Shown: positions 37,976-50,517, counted from the stretch's first letter. The stretch: 64,000 nt of DNA from Pseudoxanthomonas sp. Root630 (GCF_001427585.1 NZ_LMGY01000012.1:844201-908200); one strand, 5' to 3'. A program made the numbers and translations. The notes: generated from the sequence alone by a model not told the origin.

Positions 37976-38551
37976 TCAGGGTGCCCAGTCGGTCAGCAGC
38001 GTGGCCGCATCGGGGCGGTCGCGCTCGGGCGCTTCCACCTGCGACGTACCGATGTGGATGAAACCGGCGATCCGTTCGTTCGGCGCGAGGCCCAGCGTCG
38101 CGGCGACCGCGTCGTCGTAGGCCATCCATCCGGTCAACCACTGCGCGCCGAAGCCCAGCGCCTGTGCGGCCTGCAGCAGCGCGAAGCACACGCTGCCGGC
38201 GGTCAGCAGCTGTTCCTGCTCGGGCACCTTGTGGCCGGCCGTGAGGCGTGCGACCACGGTGATGATGGTCGGCGCATGCGAGAAGCGTGCGCGGTCCTTC
38301 TCGACCACGGCATCGGCGGCATCCGGGTCGAGATGCAAGGTGCGTGCCGCCAGCCTTTCGCCGAGCGCATGGCGGGCGTCGCCCTGGATGCGGACGAAGC
38401 GGAACGGCACCAGCTTGCCGTGGTCGGGCACGCGGACGGCGGAGGCGAGCATCCGCAGGAGGGTGGCGTCGTCGGGGCCGGGCTCGCCAAGTTGCTTGGA
38501 GGGCACGGAACGGCGGGCGTCGAGGAACTGCAGGGGGGAGGGGAGCGACAT
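37976..38551 (-). CDS. Nitroreductase family protein (YdjA-like)
   Basis: 191 residues. DARRSVPSKQLGEPGPD near the N-terminus is the FMN-binding start of the family, and FALLQAAQALGFGAQWLTGW is typical of the short YdjA branch. It is an FMN-dependent NAD(P)H oxidoreductase; the natural substrate is unknown. It is divergent from the DUF1631 gene across 153 bases. Confidence 0.9.
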   Translation of the reverse strand: MSLPSPLQFLDARRSVPSKQLGEPGPDDATLLRMLASAVRVPDHGKLVPFRFVRIQGDARHALGERLAARTLHLDPDAADAVVEKDRARFSHAPTIITVVARLTAGHKVPEQEQLLTAGSVCFALLQAAQALGFGAQWLTGWMAYDDAVAATLGLAPNERIAGFIHIGTSQVEAPERDRPDAATLLTDWAP

Positions 38552-38704
38552 GCGTCAAGTTTAGCGTGTCACATCTTGTTGCACGGCACTAAAATGCTGA
38601 GGCCATCACGGTTGCCCGTCCCGTGGATTTCCTACGATGGCGGTGCGGATTCCGGTCCGCCTCCCCCGAACTCCTTTCGCCTGCCAAGGCGGGGAACCTT
38701 GTGC

Positions 38705-40999
38705 ATGTCGAACGTCCTCAATATCGCCGATCGTCCCGGCCGGGAAACGCGCATGCTTGACCAGGCGCGTGAAGCGGCCATTCCGCCGCTGGTGGACGCC
38801 TTTGCGGTCGCGCTGGGCCGTTTCGACGATGCGCTGTTCGACCGTGCCGAGCGCGCGGGCCCCTCGCAGATGGCGTTCCTGGATGCCATGCGCGAACTGC
38901 GCCGCCGGCGCGAAGACATCATCGTGCGCTTCCGCTCGCACCTGCAGATGGCCTGGAAGGCATTGCAGGATGGCCAGCCGCTGTCGATGGAGAGCGCGTT
39001 CACCCATTCCGCGGAAGACGCGCTGACCCTGGTGACCGACCAGGAGCTGGAATCGCGCCTGGCCGTGCGCAACCTGGCCAGCGTGATCCTGCGCGACTGC
39101 AAGCCGGTGCTGACGCGCCTGGACCGCCGCCTGGGCTGGCTGGCCGGACAGGCCGCGCTGGAGGCCGAGTACAACCCCGTGGGTGCCGAACACATCGGCG
39201 TCGCGGTGCACCAGGGCTTCGCCGCGTGCGACCTGACGCCGGAAGTACGGCTGGTGGTCATCAAGCTGTGCGAACGCGACCTGGTGCCGGCGATCGCACG
39301 CATCTACGCCGCGCTGGACCAGCGCCTTGCGCAGATGGGCGTGGCCCCCGAGATGCCGACGCCGCGTCGCGCGCCGAAGTCCGACGCCACCCAGGACATC
39401 GAAGACCTGATGTCGGGGGACGATCCGGGCGCGCCCGCCTGGGCCGCCCGCTTCCTCAACCGCATGGCGGGCATGAACCGCGGCCTGCAGGCGACCCACG
39501 CAACGCCTGCCGCCGGCTTTGGCGACGTGCCGCCGGGTTATTCCGCGGCGCCCGGAACGCAGGGCGTGCTGCTGGAAGCCCTGCACCACCTGCTGCAGGA
39601 ATCGCGTCGTGGCCGGGACGTCCCGCAGGACGAGCCGCGCCCGGCGCATCCCCAGCGCGACCTTTCGCAGCGCGAGATGCTCTCCGTGCTGTCGCTGCTG
39701 CAGGCCACGCCCAGCGCCACCCTGCGTGCCGCCATCGGCGACACCGGCGAGTCGCTGTCGCAGCGATTGAAGAACGAAGTACTCAGCAGCGCCATGCAAC
39801 TGGGCGTGGATCCGTCCACGGCCCGCCTGGCGCCGGTCGACGAGGACGCCATCGACCTGGTCGGCATGCTGTTCGACGTGATGCTGGACGAACGCGACCT
39901 GGACGGCCGTCCGCGCGAACTGATCGGGCGCCTGGTCGTCCCGTTCGTGAAGGTCGCCCTGCTGGACCGCCGGATGTTCGTGCAGAAGACGCATCCTGCG
40001 CGCCGCCTGCTCAACGTGCTGGCCGAAGCCTGCGAAGGCAACAACGGCGAGAGCGCGGCCGAACGCACGTTGCTGACCAAGGTCGAGGAAGTGGTCGACC
40101 GGTTGGTGGCCGAGTTCAACGAGAACCTGGCGATCTTCCTGACGCTGGAAGAAGAATTCCGCTCGTTCCTGGAACAGCACCGCCGTCGCATCGAGATCGC
40201 CGAGCGCCGTGCCGCCGAGATCCAGCGTGGACAGGAGCGCCTGGAAGCGGCCCGCGCACGGATGAATGCCGAACTGGACGAGCGCCTGGCCGACCGCACC
40301 GTGCCGCAGGCCATCGAGGATTTCCTGCGCCAGCCCTGGGCCCACCACGTCACCATGACCGTGCTGCGCGAGGGCGAGGAAGGCGATGGCCTGCGCGAAT
40401 CGCTGACGCTGGCCGACGGCGTGCTCGAAGAACTCACCGAAGCCCAGCGCCATGTCATCGGCAAGCCGTGGCTGCAGGCGTGGCGTCCGGCGCTGTTGAA
40501 AGTGTTCTCCAGCGTCGGCATGAACCTGGATGCCGCCGCCGGCGCGGTCGATGCACTGCACGACACGCTGCAGGCCGTGGCCGCCGCGCGTCCCGACCTC
40601 GAGCGGGCCTTGCCGGAGCTGCCGCAGGTGGTGCTGCCCAAGCCCGCCGTGGACGAAGAGACCACGCCGATCCAGCTGGTCGCGGGCGCCGATACGCTCG
40701 ACTTCGACCACAGCGACGCCGACCACTTCCGCAATCTCGCCATCGGCACCTGGCTGGACTTCATCGACAAGGACAACAAGGTGCAGCCGGGCAAGCTGTC
40801 GTGGGTCAGCCCGATTTCCTCGCGCCTGCTGTTCGTCAATCGCCGCGGCGTGCGCTTCTGCGTCGCCTCGCCGGAAGAACTGGCCGCGATGGTCCGCCTG
40901 GGCCGCCTGCGCACGCACCAGAGCGAGGATGCGTTCGACAGCGCCATGCAGGGCGTGATCGAGCGCCTCGAGCCGGTCCCCCCGACCCCGCTGACCTGA
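38705..40999 (+). CDS. DUF1631 family protein with PilZ-like C-terminal region
   Basis: 764 residues from the ATG at 38705; the longer ORF is antisense to the nitroreductase. Mostly helical, with a long charged coiled-coil (about residues 490-545, RRRIEIAERRAAEIQRGQER). It ends in a beta region (FRNLAIGTWLDFIDKDNKVQPG, KLSWVSPISSRLLFVNRRG) that is typical of DUF1631 and resembles a PilZ barrel. No clear RxxxR c-di-GMP motif is evident to me, so c-di-GMP binding is unproven. Cytoplasmic, function unknown. Confidence 0.88.
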   Translation: MSNVLNIADRPGRETRMLDQAREAAIPPLVDAFAVALGRFDDALFDRAERAGPSQMAFLDAMRELRRRREDIIVRFRSHLQMAWKALQDGQPLSMESAFTHSAEDALTLVTDQELESRLAVRNLASVILRDCKPVLTRLDRRLGWLAGQAALEAEYNPVGAEHIGVAVHQGFAACDLTPEVRLVVIKLCERDLVPAIARIYAALDQRLAQMGVAPEMPTPRRAPKSDATQDIEDLMSGDDPGAPAWAARFLNRMAGMNRGLQATHATPAAGFGDVPPGYSAAPGTQGVLLEALHHLLQESRRGRDVPQDEPRPAHPQRDLSQREMLSVLSLLQATPSATLRAAIGDTGESLSQRLKNEVLSSAMQLGVDPSTARLAPVDEDAIDLVGMLFDVMLDERDLDGRPRELIGRLVVPFVKVALLDRRMFVQKTHPARRLLNVLAEACEGNNGESAAERTLLTKVEEVVDRLVAEFNENLAIFLTLEEEFRSFLEQHRRRIEIAERRAAEIQRGQERLEAARARMNAELDERLADRTVPQAIEDFLRQPWAHHVTMTVLREGEEGDGLRESLTLADGVLEELTEAQRHVIGKPWLQAWRPALLKVFSSVGMNLDAAAGAVDALHDTLQAVAAARPDLERALPELPQVVLPKPAVDEETTPIQLVAGADTLDFDHSDADHFRNLAIGTWLDFIDKDNKVQPGKLSWVSPISSRLLFVNRRGVRFCVASPEELAAMVRLGRLRTHQSEDAFDSAMQGVIERLEPVPPTPLT

Positions 41000-41063
41000 G
41001 CCTGCGCGGCTCTGCCGCGCTCTGCTAGCATCGTCGTACGGTTGGCCTAACGACGAGGGGCGC

Positions 41064-42170
41064 ATGGCGGTCGAAGTGCGAGTAGTGAAGGAGTCCGCGG
41101 CCGGTGAGCGCCGCGTGGCCGCCACGCCGGAAACGGTGAAGAAGCTGATCGCCGCCGGCGCGCAGGTCATCGTCGAGCGCGGCGCAGGCACGGGCGCCGG
41201 CTTCATCGACCAGGCCTACACCGACGCCGGTGCCCTCCTGGATGACGGCGAGGGCCGGGCGCAGGCCGATGTGGTGCTCTGCGTGCAGGCGCCGCCTGCC
41301 GAGGCGATCGCGGGCTTCAAACCGGGTGCCAGCCTGGTCGGCGTGCTCCAACCCACCGCCGATCCCGCGCGCGCCGAGGCGCTGCAGGCGCGCGGTTTGC
41401 AGAATTTCCCGCTCGAACGGCTGCCGCGCACCACGCGCGCGCAGGCGATGGACGTGCTCAGTTCGCAGGCCGGCATGGCGGGCTACAAGGCCGTGCTGAT
41501 CGCCGCGCAGCTGGCGCCGCGCTTCTTCCCGATGCTCACGACCGCTGCCGGCACGATCCGTCCGTCGAAGGTGCTGATCGTCGGCGCCGGCGTAGCCGGC
41601 CTGCAGGCCATCGCGACCGCCAAGCGCCTGGGCGCGCAGGTGGAAGGCTTCGACGTGCGCCCGGAGACGCGCGAGCAGATCGAATCGCTGGGCGGCAAGT
41701 TCCTCGATCTGGGCGTGAGCGCAGCGGGCGACGGCGGTTATGCGCGCCAGCTCACCGAAGAAGAACGCGCGCTGCAGCAGCAGCGGCTGGCGGACCACCT
41801 CAAGGGCATCGATGTGGTCGTCTGCACGGCCGCGGTGCCGGGGCGCCCGGCGCCGAAGATCATCACCGCCGCGATGGTCGCCGGCATGAAGCCGGGCAGC
41901 GTCATCGTGGACCTGGCCGCGGAAACCGGCGGCAACTGCGAGCTCACGCGGCCTGGCGACACCTACGACCAGCAGGGCGTCACGGTGGCCGGGCCGCTGA
42001 ACCTGGCCAGCCTCGGCGCGGTGCACGCCAGCGAGATGTATGCGCGCAACGTGCTCAACTTCGTGTCCTTGTTCATCAAGGACGGCGCGCTGCAGTTCGA
42101 CTGGGACGACGAACTGCTGGCGAAGACGGTGTGGCCGGAACGGCCGGATACGTCGGCGCAGGCGGCCTGA
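41064..42170 (+). CDS. pntAA: NAD(P) transhydrogenase subunit alpha, part 1
   Basis: 368 residues, the soluble NAD-binding dI component. It begins with the alanine dehydrogenase-like KESAAGERRVAATPETVKK; VLIVGAGVAGLQAIATAKRL is the dinucleotide fold and AETGGNCELT the conserved end. In the three-gene form the membrane parts are separate genes. Here pntAB begins 1.67 kb further on, with three genes on the opposite strand between. Confidence 0.95.
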   Translation: MAVEVRVVKESAAGERRVAATPETVKKLIAAGAQVIVERGAGTGAGFIDQAYTDAGALLDDGEGRAQADVVLCVQAPPAEAIAGFKPGASLVGVLQPTADPARAEALQARGLQNFPLERLPRTTRAQAMDVLSSQAGMAGYKAVLIAAQLAPRFFPMLTTAAGTIRPSKVLIVGAGVAGLQAIATAKRLGAQVEGFDVRPETREQIESLGGKFLDLGVSAAGDGGYARQLTEEERALQQQRLADHLKGIDVVVCTAAVPGRPAPKIITAAMVAGMKPGSVIVDLAAETGGNCELTRPGDTYDQQGVTVAGPLNLASLGAVHASEMYARNVLNFVSLFIKDGALQFDWDDELLAKTVWPERPDTSAQAA

Positions 42171-42188
42171 CGCAGGCAGGACGCGCGA

Positions 42189-42632
42189 TCAGCGCTCCTC
42201 GCGCTGGGGCCTGCGCCGCGGCGCGTTTTCCTTCATCCAGGCATCGCGCTGCTCGGACGTCATCTTCTTCCACTGGTCGCGCAGTTCGATGCGCTGTTCC
42301 GGTGTGAGCTCCTTCATCCGGCCATAGAGCGCACGCGCCTGTCGGCGCTGTTCGGGATTCATGCCTTCGAAGCGCTTCATGCCGTGGCGCGCCTGTTCGC
42401 GCTGCTCGGGCGACATGGCGTGCCAGCGTTGCGCCCGCTCCAGCATGCGGGGGCGCTCGTCCGGTTCGCGGTTCCAGCGGTCGCGCAGCGGCGCGATCAA
42501 CGCTTCGCGCTGCTGCGGGGTCAGCTGCTCCCACGCGGGCAGGGGCGCGGGCGGCGCGGACTGCGCAAACGCCTGGGCGGAGGCGAAGACCAGCAGGCCG
42601 AGCAGAAACAGGCGGGTGGTGCGGGATGTCAT
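42189..42632 (-). CDS. Exported DUF3106 protein
   Basis: 147 residues with a signal peptide (MTSRTTRLFLLGLLVFASAQAFA). The mature part is built of repeated helical units of the form LTPEQRxxLRxxWxxM, for example MSPEQREQARHGMKRF, MNPEQRRQARALYGRM and LTPEQRIELRDQWKKM, typical of DUF3106 and similar to CpxP/Spy-like helical periplasmic proteins. Third gene of the sigma-factor operon, so probably an envelope-stress-related product (inference). Confidence 0.88.
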   Translation of the reverse strand: MTSRTTRLFLLGLLVFASAQAFAQSAPPAPLPAWEQLTPQQREALIAPLRDRWNREPDERPRMLERAQRWHAMSPEQREQARHGMKRFEGMNPEQRRQARALYGRMKELTPEQRIELRDQWKKMTSEQRDAWMKENAPRRRPQREER

Positions 42633-42636
42633 GGGG

Positions 42637-43029
42637 TCACTCCATCGCAAGAGGCTGCGCATCGGCCGAGGCCAGCCACAGGTACAGGTCGGGGTCTTCT
42701 TCCAGCGTGCCGGCCGTGGCCTCGTCCAGCGAGGCCTCGCCGTCGGCCGCAGCGACGGGCGTGGGCGCCGTCGCGCCCGGTGCCGGCGCGGTCGGCGCGC
42801 GCGGCAGGAACTGCAGCCCGATGCCCACCGCGAGTACCGCACTGAACGCGGTTGCGGTCAGCCAGCGCCACGAGCGCGTGCCTCCGGCGGGCGCCGCACG
42901 CTGCGCCTCGTGGCGCGCGGTGCGCAGGCGCATCAAGGTCTGCGGGGACACCTGCGCCAGCGATGCGCGATGCAGGCCGCGGGCCTGCGCATCGAAGCCG
43001 GTGTCGTCGTGGGGATGGACGGGGTTCAT
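42637..43029 (-). CDS. Single-span membrane protein, possible anti-sigma factor
   Basis: 130 residues. A cytoplasmic N-terminal part of about 50 residues is followed by one membrane helix (WLTATAFSAVLAVGIGLQFL) and an Ala/Pro-rich outer part ending DLYLWLASADAQPLAME. No zinc-finger motif is seen. Its ATG overlaps the stop of the sigma factor gene (ATGA), and this topology and coupling are usual for anti-sigma factors. The call rests on context. Confidence 0.75.
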   Translation of the reverse strand: MNPVHPHDDTGFDAQARGLHRASLAQVSPQTLMRLRTARHEAQRAAPAGGTRSWRWLTATAFSAVLAVGIGLQFLPRAPTAPAPGATAPTPVAAADGEASLDEATAGTLEEDPDLYLWLASADAQPLAME

Positions 43030-43595
43030 CGGAATTCCTCCAGTTGCTTCTGCAGGGCATCGCGCGCGCGGGACAGGTGCGTCTTCACCGATCCCTCCGA
43101 GCAGCCCATGGCGCGTGCGGTGTCCGCCACGTCCAGTTCTTCCAGCACGCGCAGCGTGAACGCTTCGCGCTGGCGCGCCGGCAGGGCGCGCAGGGCCTGC
43201 ACCAGGCGGGCATAGGCCTCGCGCTGGTCGTGCGCCTGCGACGGACCCGCGCCGGTGTCGGGTGCCCAGTCCACCGGGCCTTCTTCGCCACGGTCGCCGG
43301 TGGGCAGCAGCCAGCGCAGGCGGAAACCCGCGCGACGCTGCACGTCGACGATCCGTCGGCGCAGGATGCTCCAGAACAACGGCGTCCATTCGTCGGCGGG
43401 CCGGTCGCGGTACACCAGCATCTTCATCATCGCGTCCTGCACCACGTCCAGCGCGTCGTCGCGATGGCGCAGCCCGGCTTCGGCGAAACGGAACGCACGC
43501 GGCCCGATGTCGGCCAGGAACAGCTCCAGCGTCGCCGCAGGTGCGGGCGAGGCGGTCGTGTCCGGCAACGGGTTCGGGGTGGCGCTCACCAACAT
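43026..43595 (-). CDS. ECF-type RNA polymerase sigma factor
   Basis: 189 residues. The sigma-2 region includes DDALDVVQDAMMKMLVYRDR and FWSILRRRIVDVQRRAG, and the sigma-4 region PARQREAFTLRVLEELDVADTA followed by the helix-turn-helix MGCSEGSVKTHLSRARDAL. There are no sigma-1 or sigma-3 regions, so group 4. It should be held by the coupled membrane protein and may autoregulate this operon. The operon sits antisense between pntAA and pntAB. Confidence 0.92.
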   Translation of the reverse strand: MLVSATPNPLPDTTASPAPAATLELFLADIGPRAFRFAEAGLRHRDDALDVVQDAMMKMLVYRDRPADEWTPLFWSILRRRIVDVQRRAGFRLRWLLPTGDRGEEGPVDWAPDTGAGPSQAHDQREAYARLVQALRALPARQREAFTLRVLEELDVADTARAMGCSEGSVKTHLSRARDALQKQLEEFR

Positions 43596-43843
43596 AGCTT
43601 AGCGACCGGTGCCGTGAATCAGCCGCGACGCGCCGGTCGGACGGCGTGGACGGCCGGCGAGGACGGTTCGGAGGGGCACGGCATGGGCGGTTCTCCCTGA
43701 GGGTCGCTGGGGGAAACGCGCCACGTGGCGTGCGGTTGACAGGCCAGGGTCGGGGTCCCTGCGGGTTCAGGTACGGTTATGATGCGGAACACGCCCCGCC
43801 ACGCGGCGGCGGCGCAGACAACGTGGACAGGATGGGGGAGCGG

Positions 43844-44140
43844 ATGAGCGACGGGTTCGTGGCGCTGTACATCTTCATGCTGGCGGCCATCGCCGGGCAC
43901 GTGATCATTTCGCGGGTGCCGGTGATCCTGCACACGCCGCTGATGTCCGGCTCCAACTTCATCCACGGCATCGTGCTGATCGGCGCGATGGTCGTGCTGG
44001 GCCATGCCGATACCACGCTGGAAAAGGCCATCGGCTTCATCGCCGTCCTGCTGGGCGCGGGCAACGCGGCCGGCGGCTACGTGGTCACCGAGCGGATGCT
44101 GGACATGTTCAAGAGCAGCAAGCCCGCGGGTGGCAAGTGA
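43844..44140 (+). CDS. pntAB: NAD(P) transhydrogenase subunit alpha, part 2 (membrane)
   Basis: 98 residues with three membrane spans (FVALYIFMLAAIAGHVIISRVPVILHTPLMSGSNF). The RVPVILHTPLMSG stretch is the signature of the PntAB membrane domain that forms part of the proton path. An in-frame ATG at 43832 is also possible. It needs its own promoter because pntAA is separated by an opposing operon; a TATGAT hexamer at 43778-43783 is a weak candidate -10. The stop overlaps the next GTG. Confidence 0.93.
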   Translation: MSDGFVALYIFMLAAIAGHVIISRVPVILHTPLMSGSNFIHGIVLIGAMVVLGHADTTLEKAIGFIAVLLGAGNAAGGYVVTERMLDMFKSSKPAGGK

Positions 44141-44645
44141 GCCACGGCGCAACGGCCATGCCGGCACGCGGGCGCGCCACGGCGCGCGACATCTTCCAGT
44201 GGTTGAGCTACCTGCAGTACCCGGCGTTGCTGGTGGCGCTGGGGTATGGGGCCAAATCGGGCTGGACGCTCGCGACCGCGGGCGACGGCGGCTGGGCGAC
44301 GGTCTACGACGACTGGAACTACGTGCTCCTTTACGCCGGCATCGGCATCGGCCTGTCGTCGCTGCAGGACCCCACCAAGACGCAGAACGACGTGTCCAAG
44401 CGCGTCTGGCAGGACCCACGCAAGGGCCGCTGGCTCCTGCTGCTGATCTCGTTCTACACCCTGGGCGCGATGGTGGCCGGCCTGGTCGGCGCCTATCTCG
44501 CCGATACCACGGTGGTGAACCAGTTGTCGCTCGGGTTGGTGGCCTTCGGCCTGGGCATGGTCGGCCTGCTCAAGACCGCCATCGAGATGCGTGAACACCA
44601 TCGGTTGGACAAGCAACCGGCGTCGTCGTCTGAAGGGAGCCGTGC

Positions 44646-44649
<4 letters not shown>
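44137..44649 (+). CDS. Membrane protein of unknown function inserted between pntAB and pntB
   Basis: 170 residues with about four hydrophobic segments (LQYPALLVALGYG, YVLLYAGIGIGLSSL, WLLLLISFYTLGAMVAGLVG, LSLGLVAFGLGMVGLL). The GTG at 44137 overlaps the pntAB stop, and an ATG at 44158 is possible. The stop overlaps the pntB ATG (ATGA). The tight coupling on both sides suggests a role with the transhydrogenase, but it is not one of the known three subunits and I do not recognise the family. Confidence 0.82.
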
Positions 44650-46034
<1,385 letters not shown>

Positions 46035-46051
46035 GCCCGCCGATCACTTCG

Positions 46052-46465
46052 TCAGCGCGACCACCAGGCCGCCAGCCACGGCGCGGCGGCCAGGGCGATC
46101 CAGTCCAGCGGCGTCATCGCCAGCGTCAGCAGCGTCCACCCATGGTGCAGGCCCAGCTTCAGCGCCGAATCCCACGGCGTCAGCCCCATCGCGAAGCCCA
46201 GCTGCGTCGCCACGATCCCCCACAGGGCGGTCAGGCAGATCAGCAGGGTCACCGCCAGCGCCAGCACCGCGCGCGGCTTGCCCGCCGGCATGCCGGCCAG
46301 GCGCAGCACCACGATCACGTCCAGGGCCGCCAGCAGGGCCATCCAGCCCGCCTGCCGTTGCAGGTAGAGGGCGGCCGTCACCCAGATCAGGACCAGGCAG
46401 GCGCCGCCGAGCAGCAACATCAGGGGAACCAGCCAGCGGTAGGGGCGACGCGCAGCGGGGGGCAT
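46052..46465 (-). CDS. Hypothetical inner-membrane protein
   Basis: 137 residues with four hydrophobic segments (WLVPLMLLLGGACLVLIWVT, WMALLAALDVIVVLRLAG, LALAVTLLICLTALWG, LDWIALAAAPWLAAW). The ATG at 46465 is preferred; a TTG 24 bases upstream would add eight residues. No family recognised. Convergent with pntB. Confidence 0.75.
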   Translation of the reverse strand: MPPAARRPYRWLVPLMLLLGGACLVLIWVTAALYLQRQAGWMALLAALDVIVVLRLAGMPAGKPRAVLALAVTLLICLTALWGIVATQLGFAMGLTPWDSALKLGLHHGWTLLTLAMTPLDWIALAAAPWLAAWWSR

Positions 46466-46576
46466 GGGGACTCCGTCAGGGGCCGCCAAGGATACGGCCT
46501 GAACGCGGTCGCCGGGGTGCGAGGGCTACAATAGGCCGTCTTGCAGCGCCCCACGCGCGCCCCCATCTGATCCGGC

Positions 46577-47128
46577 ATGTATTCCCGCAGCAGCGAACCC
46601 GTCCAATTCTCCCGCGACTGTGCGGCCGTCCTCGTCCCCCAGGGTGAGCTCGTGACCCTGCCGGCTGGCAGTTACGGCTACATCACCCAGGCGCTGGGGG
46701 GCAGCTACACCGTCTTCGTGGAAGGCAATCTCTTCCGCATCGCCGGCAAGGATGGCGACGCCATCGGCAAAGACCCGACCGAACCGCTGTCGCTGCCCGA
46801 CAACGCCAGCGACGAAGAAGTCGAAGCCCTGGTGTGGAACCAGCTGCGCACCTGCTTCGATCCGGAAATCCCCTTCAACATCGTCGACCTCGGCCTGGTC
46901 TACGAAGCCAACCTCAGCACCCGCGACGACGGCCAGCGCGGCGTCGAAGTGAAGATGACGCTGACCGCACCCGGTTGCGGCATGGGCGAGATCCTCGTCG
47001 ACGACGTGCGCAGCAAGCTGGAGATGATCCCCACCGTCGCCGAAGCCGACGTCGAGCTGGTGTTCGATCCGCCGTGGGGCCGCCACATGATGTCCGAAGC
47101 CGCCAAGCTGGAAACCGGCATGCTCTGA
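46577..47128 (+). CDS. sufT: SufT-like Fe-S cluster assembly protein (MIP18 domain)
   Basis: 183 residues. An N-terminal beta part (VLVPQGELVTLPAGSYGYITQALGG) is characteristic of SufT, followed by a MIP18/DUF59 domain with FDPEIPFNIVDLGLVYE and TLTAPGCGMGEIL, whose cysteine lies in the usual place. It acts in iron-sulfur protein maturation. No suf operon is nearby. It lies 42 bases before ilvE on the same strand. Confidence 0.92.
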   Translation: MYSRSSEPVQFSRDCAAVLVPQGELVTLPAGSYGYITQALGGSYTVFVEGNLFRIAGKDGDAIGKDPTEPLSLPDNASDEEVEALVWNQLRTCFDPEIPFNIVDLGLVYEANLSTRDDGQRGVEVKMTLTAPGCGMGEILVDDVRSKLEMIPTVAEADVELVFDPPWGRHMMSEAAKLETGML

Positions 47129-47170
47129 GCCGCCGGCTCACCCGATGCAGAACCCGTCAGGAAGGAAGAG

Positions 47171-48277
47171 ATGAACGTGATGAACGCCGCCCCGTTGACC
47201 TACCGCGTGAACCGCTCCGACAAGGCCCGCACCCCGGCCGAGCGCGACGCCATCCTCGCCAACCCCGGATTCGGCCTTCACTTCACCGACCACATGGTCG
47301 CCATCACCTGGGACAAGGCGCAGGGCTGGCACAGCGCCGAAGTGCGCGCCTACGGTCCGCTGTCGCTCGACCCCGCCGCCTCGGTGCTGCATTACGGCCA
47401 GGAGATCTTCGAAGGCATCAAGGCCTACCGCCATGCCGACGGCTCCATCTGGACCTTCCGTCCCGACGCCAACGGCGCGCGCCTGCAGCGCTCGGCCGCC
47501 CGCCTCGCGCTGCCGCAGCTGCCGGTGAACGAATTCGTCGAATCGCTGCGCCAGCTGGTCGCCATCGATGGCGACTGGGTGCCGTCGGCACCGGAAACCA
47601 GCCTGTACTTCCGTCCCTTCATGATCGCCACCGAAGCCTTCCTCGGCGTGCGTGCCGCGCACCAGGCCGGCTACTACGTCATCGCCAGCCCCGCCGGCGC
47701 GTACTTCGCCAAGGGCGTGGCGCCGGTGTCGATCTGGCTCTCGGAAGACTATGCCCGCGCCGCCAAGGGCGGTACCGGTGCCGCCAAGTGCGGCGGCAAC
47801 TACGCCGCCTCGTTGCTGCCGCAGCAGGAAGCGCAGGCGCAGGGCTGCTCGCAGGTGCTGTTCCTCGATCCGGTGGAAGGCAAGTACCTGGAAGAACTGG
47901 GCGGCATGAACGTGTTCCTCGTCTACAAGGACGGCCACATCGTCACCCCGGAACTTTCCGGCAGCATCCTGGAAGGCATCACCCGCGACAGCATCATCCA
48001 GATCGCACGCGATCGCGGCCACGCCGTCGAAGAGCGCAAGGTGTCGATCGACGAGTGGAAGCAGGGCGTGACCTCCGGCGACATCGTCGAAGTATTCGCC
48101 TGCGGCACCGCCGCGGTGATCACGCCGATCGGCCAGCTCAAGGGCAAGGACTTCGCCGTCGGCGACCTCAACGCACCGGCCGGCGAGGTCACGATGGGCA
48201 TCCGCAAGGAACTCACCGACATCCAGTACGGCCGCCTGCCGGATCGCCACGGCTGGCTGGTGAAGCTGCGCGACTGA
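47171..48277 (+). CDS. ilvE: Branched-chain amino acid aminotransferase
   Basis: 368 residues, fold-type IV PLP enzyme of the longer IlvE form. LHYGQEIFEGIKAYR near residue 75, RPFMIATEAFLGV and the lysine region GGTGAAKCGGNYAAS with the Schiff-base lysine near 206. ELGGMNVFLVY and TPELSGSILEGITRDS complete the signature. It catalyses the last step of valine, leucine and isoleucine synthesis. It has an AAGGAAG ribosome-binding site, and a strong intrinsic terminator follows. Confidence 0.95.
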   Translation: MNVMNAAPLTYRVNRSDKARTPAERDAILANPGFGLHFTDHMVAITWDKAQGWHSAEVRAYGPLSLDPAASVLHYGQEIFEGIKAYRHADGSIWTFRPDANGARLQRSAARLALPQLPVNEFVESLRQLVAIDGDWVPSAPETSLYFRPFMIATEAFLGVRAAHQAGYYVIASPAGAYFAKGVAPVSIWLSEDYARAAKGGTGAAKCGGNYAASLLPQQEAQAQGCSQVLFLDPVEGKYLEELGGMNVFLVYKDGHIVTPELSGSILEGITRDSIIQIARDRGHAVEERKVSIDEWKQGVTSGDIVEVFACGTAAVITPIGQLKGKDFAVGDLNAPAGEVTMGIRKELTDIQYGRLPDRHGWLVKLRD

Positions 48278-48300
48278 CCATCGCCGCATCGCCGCGCAAC

Positions 48301-48332
48301 GAAAGCCCGCCGCATGGCGGGCTTTCTTTTTT
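48301..48332 (+). terminator. Intrinsic terminator of ilvE
   Basis: Eleven-base perfect stem GAAAGCCCGCC/GGCGGGCTTTC with a GCAT loop followed by six T residues, 24 bases after the ilvE stop. Confidence 0.95.
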
Positions 48333-48351
48333 GCGTATCGAAGATGCATGT

Positions 48352-48372
48352 GTGCGAATAAAAAATTCGCAC
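48352..48372. terminator. Second hairpin after ilvE
   Basis: Eight-base stem GTGCGAAT/ATTCGCAC with an all-A five-base loop. No T run follows directly. It could be a backup terminator or a regulatory dyad upstream of the protease gene. The rest of the 48278-48659 gap holds no convincing ORF; an ACGTT-N3-AACGT dyad near 48455 is the only other symmetry I see. Confidence 0.4.
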
Positions 48373-48659
48373 TCATCACGCGCAGCGCACGTAAATGAAT
48401 CTACGCGGCGATGTCCACCGGTGGCTTCGACTTCATGCGTGTATTCCGATGATTACGTTTGTAACGTGATGACATGAAGTGTGTCTTTCATCGCTGATTC
48501 ACGCTGCCGCAAACCGCTAGCGTCGTCATGCGCCGTGCATTGCACGGTGCGCACCCGGTCGAACGCAACAGCCCGTCCACCCCCTCCCGTGCCAGCCCCT
48601 GCGCCCTCGACCGGGCTCTTGCCGTTATTCGGCTTTCGACAACTTTGAGGGAGAGTCTG

Positions 48660-50450
<1,791 letters not shown>

Positions 50451-50486
50451 GGATTCCCCTCGAGGGGAGCACAGGGAGGTGCAAGA

Positions 50487-50517
50487 AGAACCCCGGCGTT
50501 GGCCGGGGTTCTTTTTT
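50487..50517 (+). terminator. Intrinsic terminator of the protease gene
   Basis: Eleven-base stem AGAACCCCGGC/GCCGGGGTTCT with a GTTG loop and a run of six T residues, 37 bases after the stop codon. Confidence 0.95.

Noticed and set aside
38606-41206. Minus-strand open frame of 866 codons
   Set aside because: Antisense to the DUF1631 gene and the start of pntAA; its composition is that of a shadow frame.
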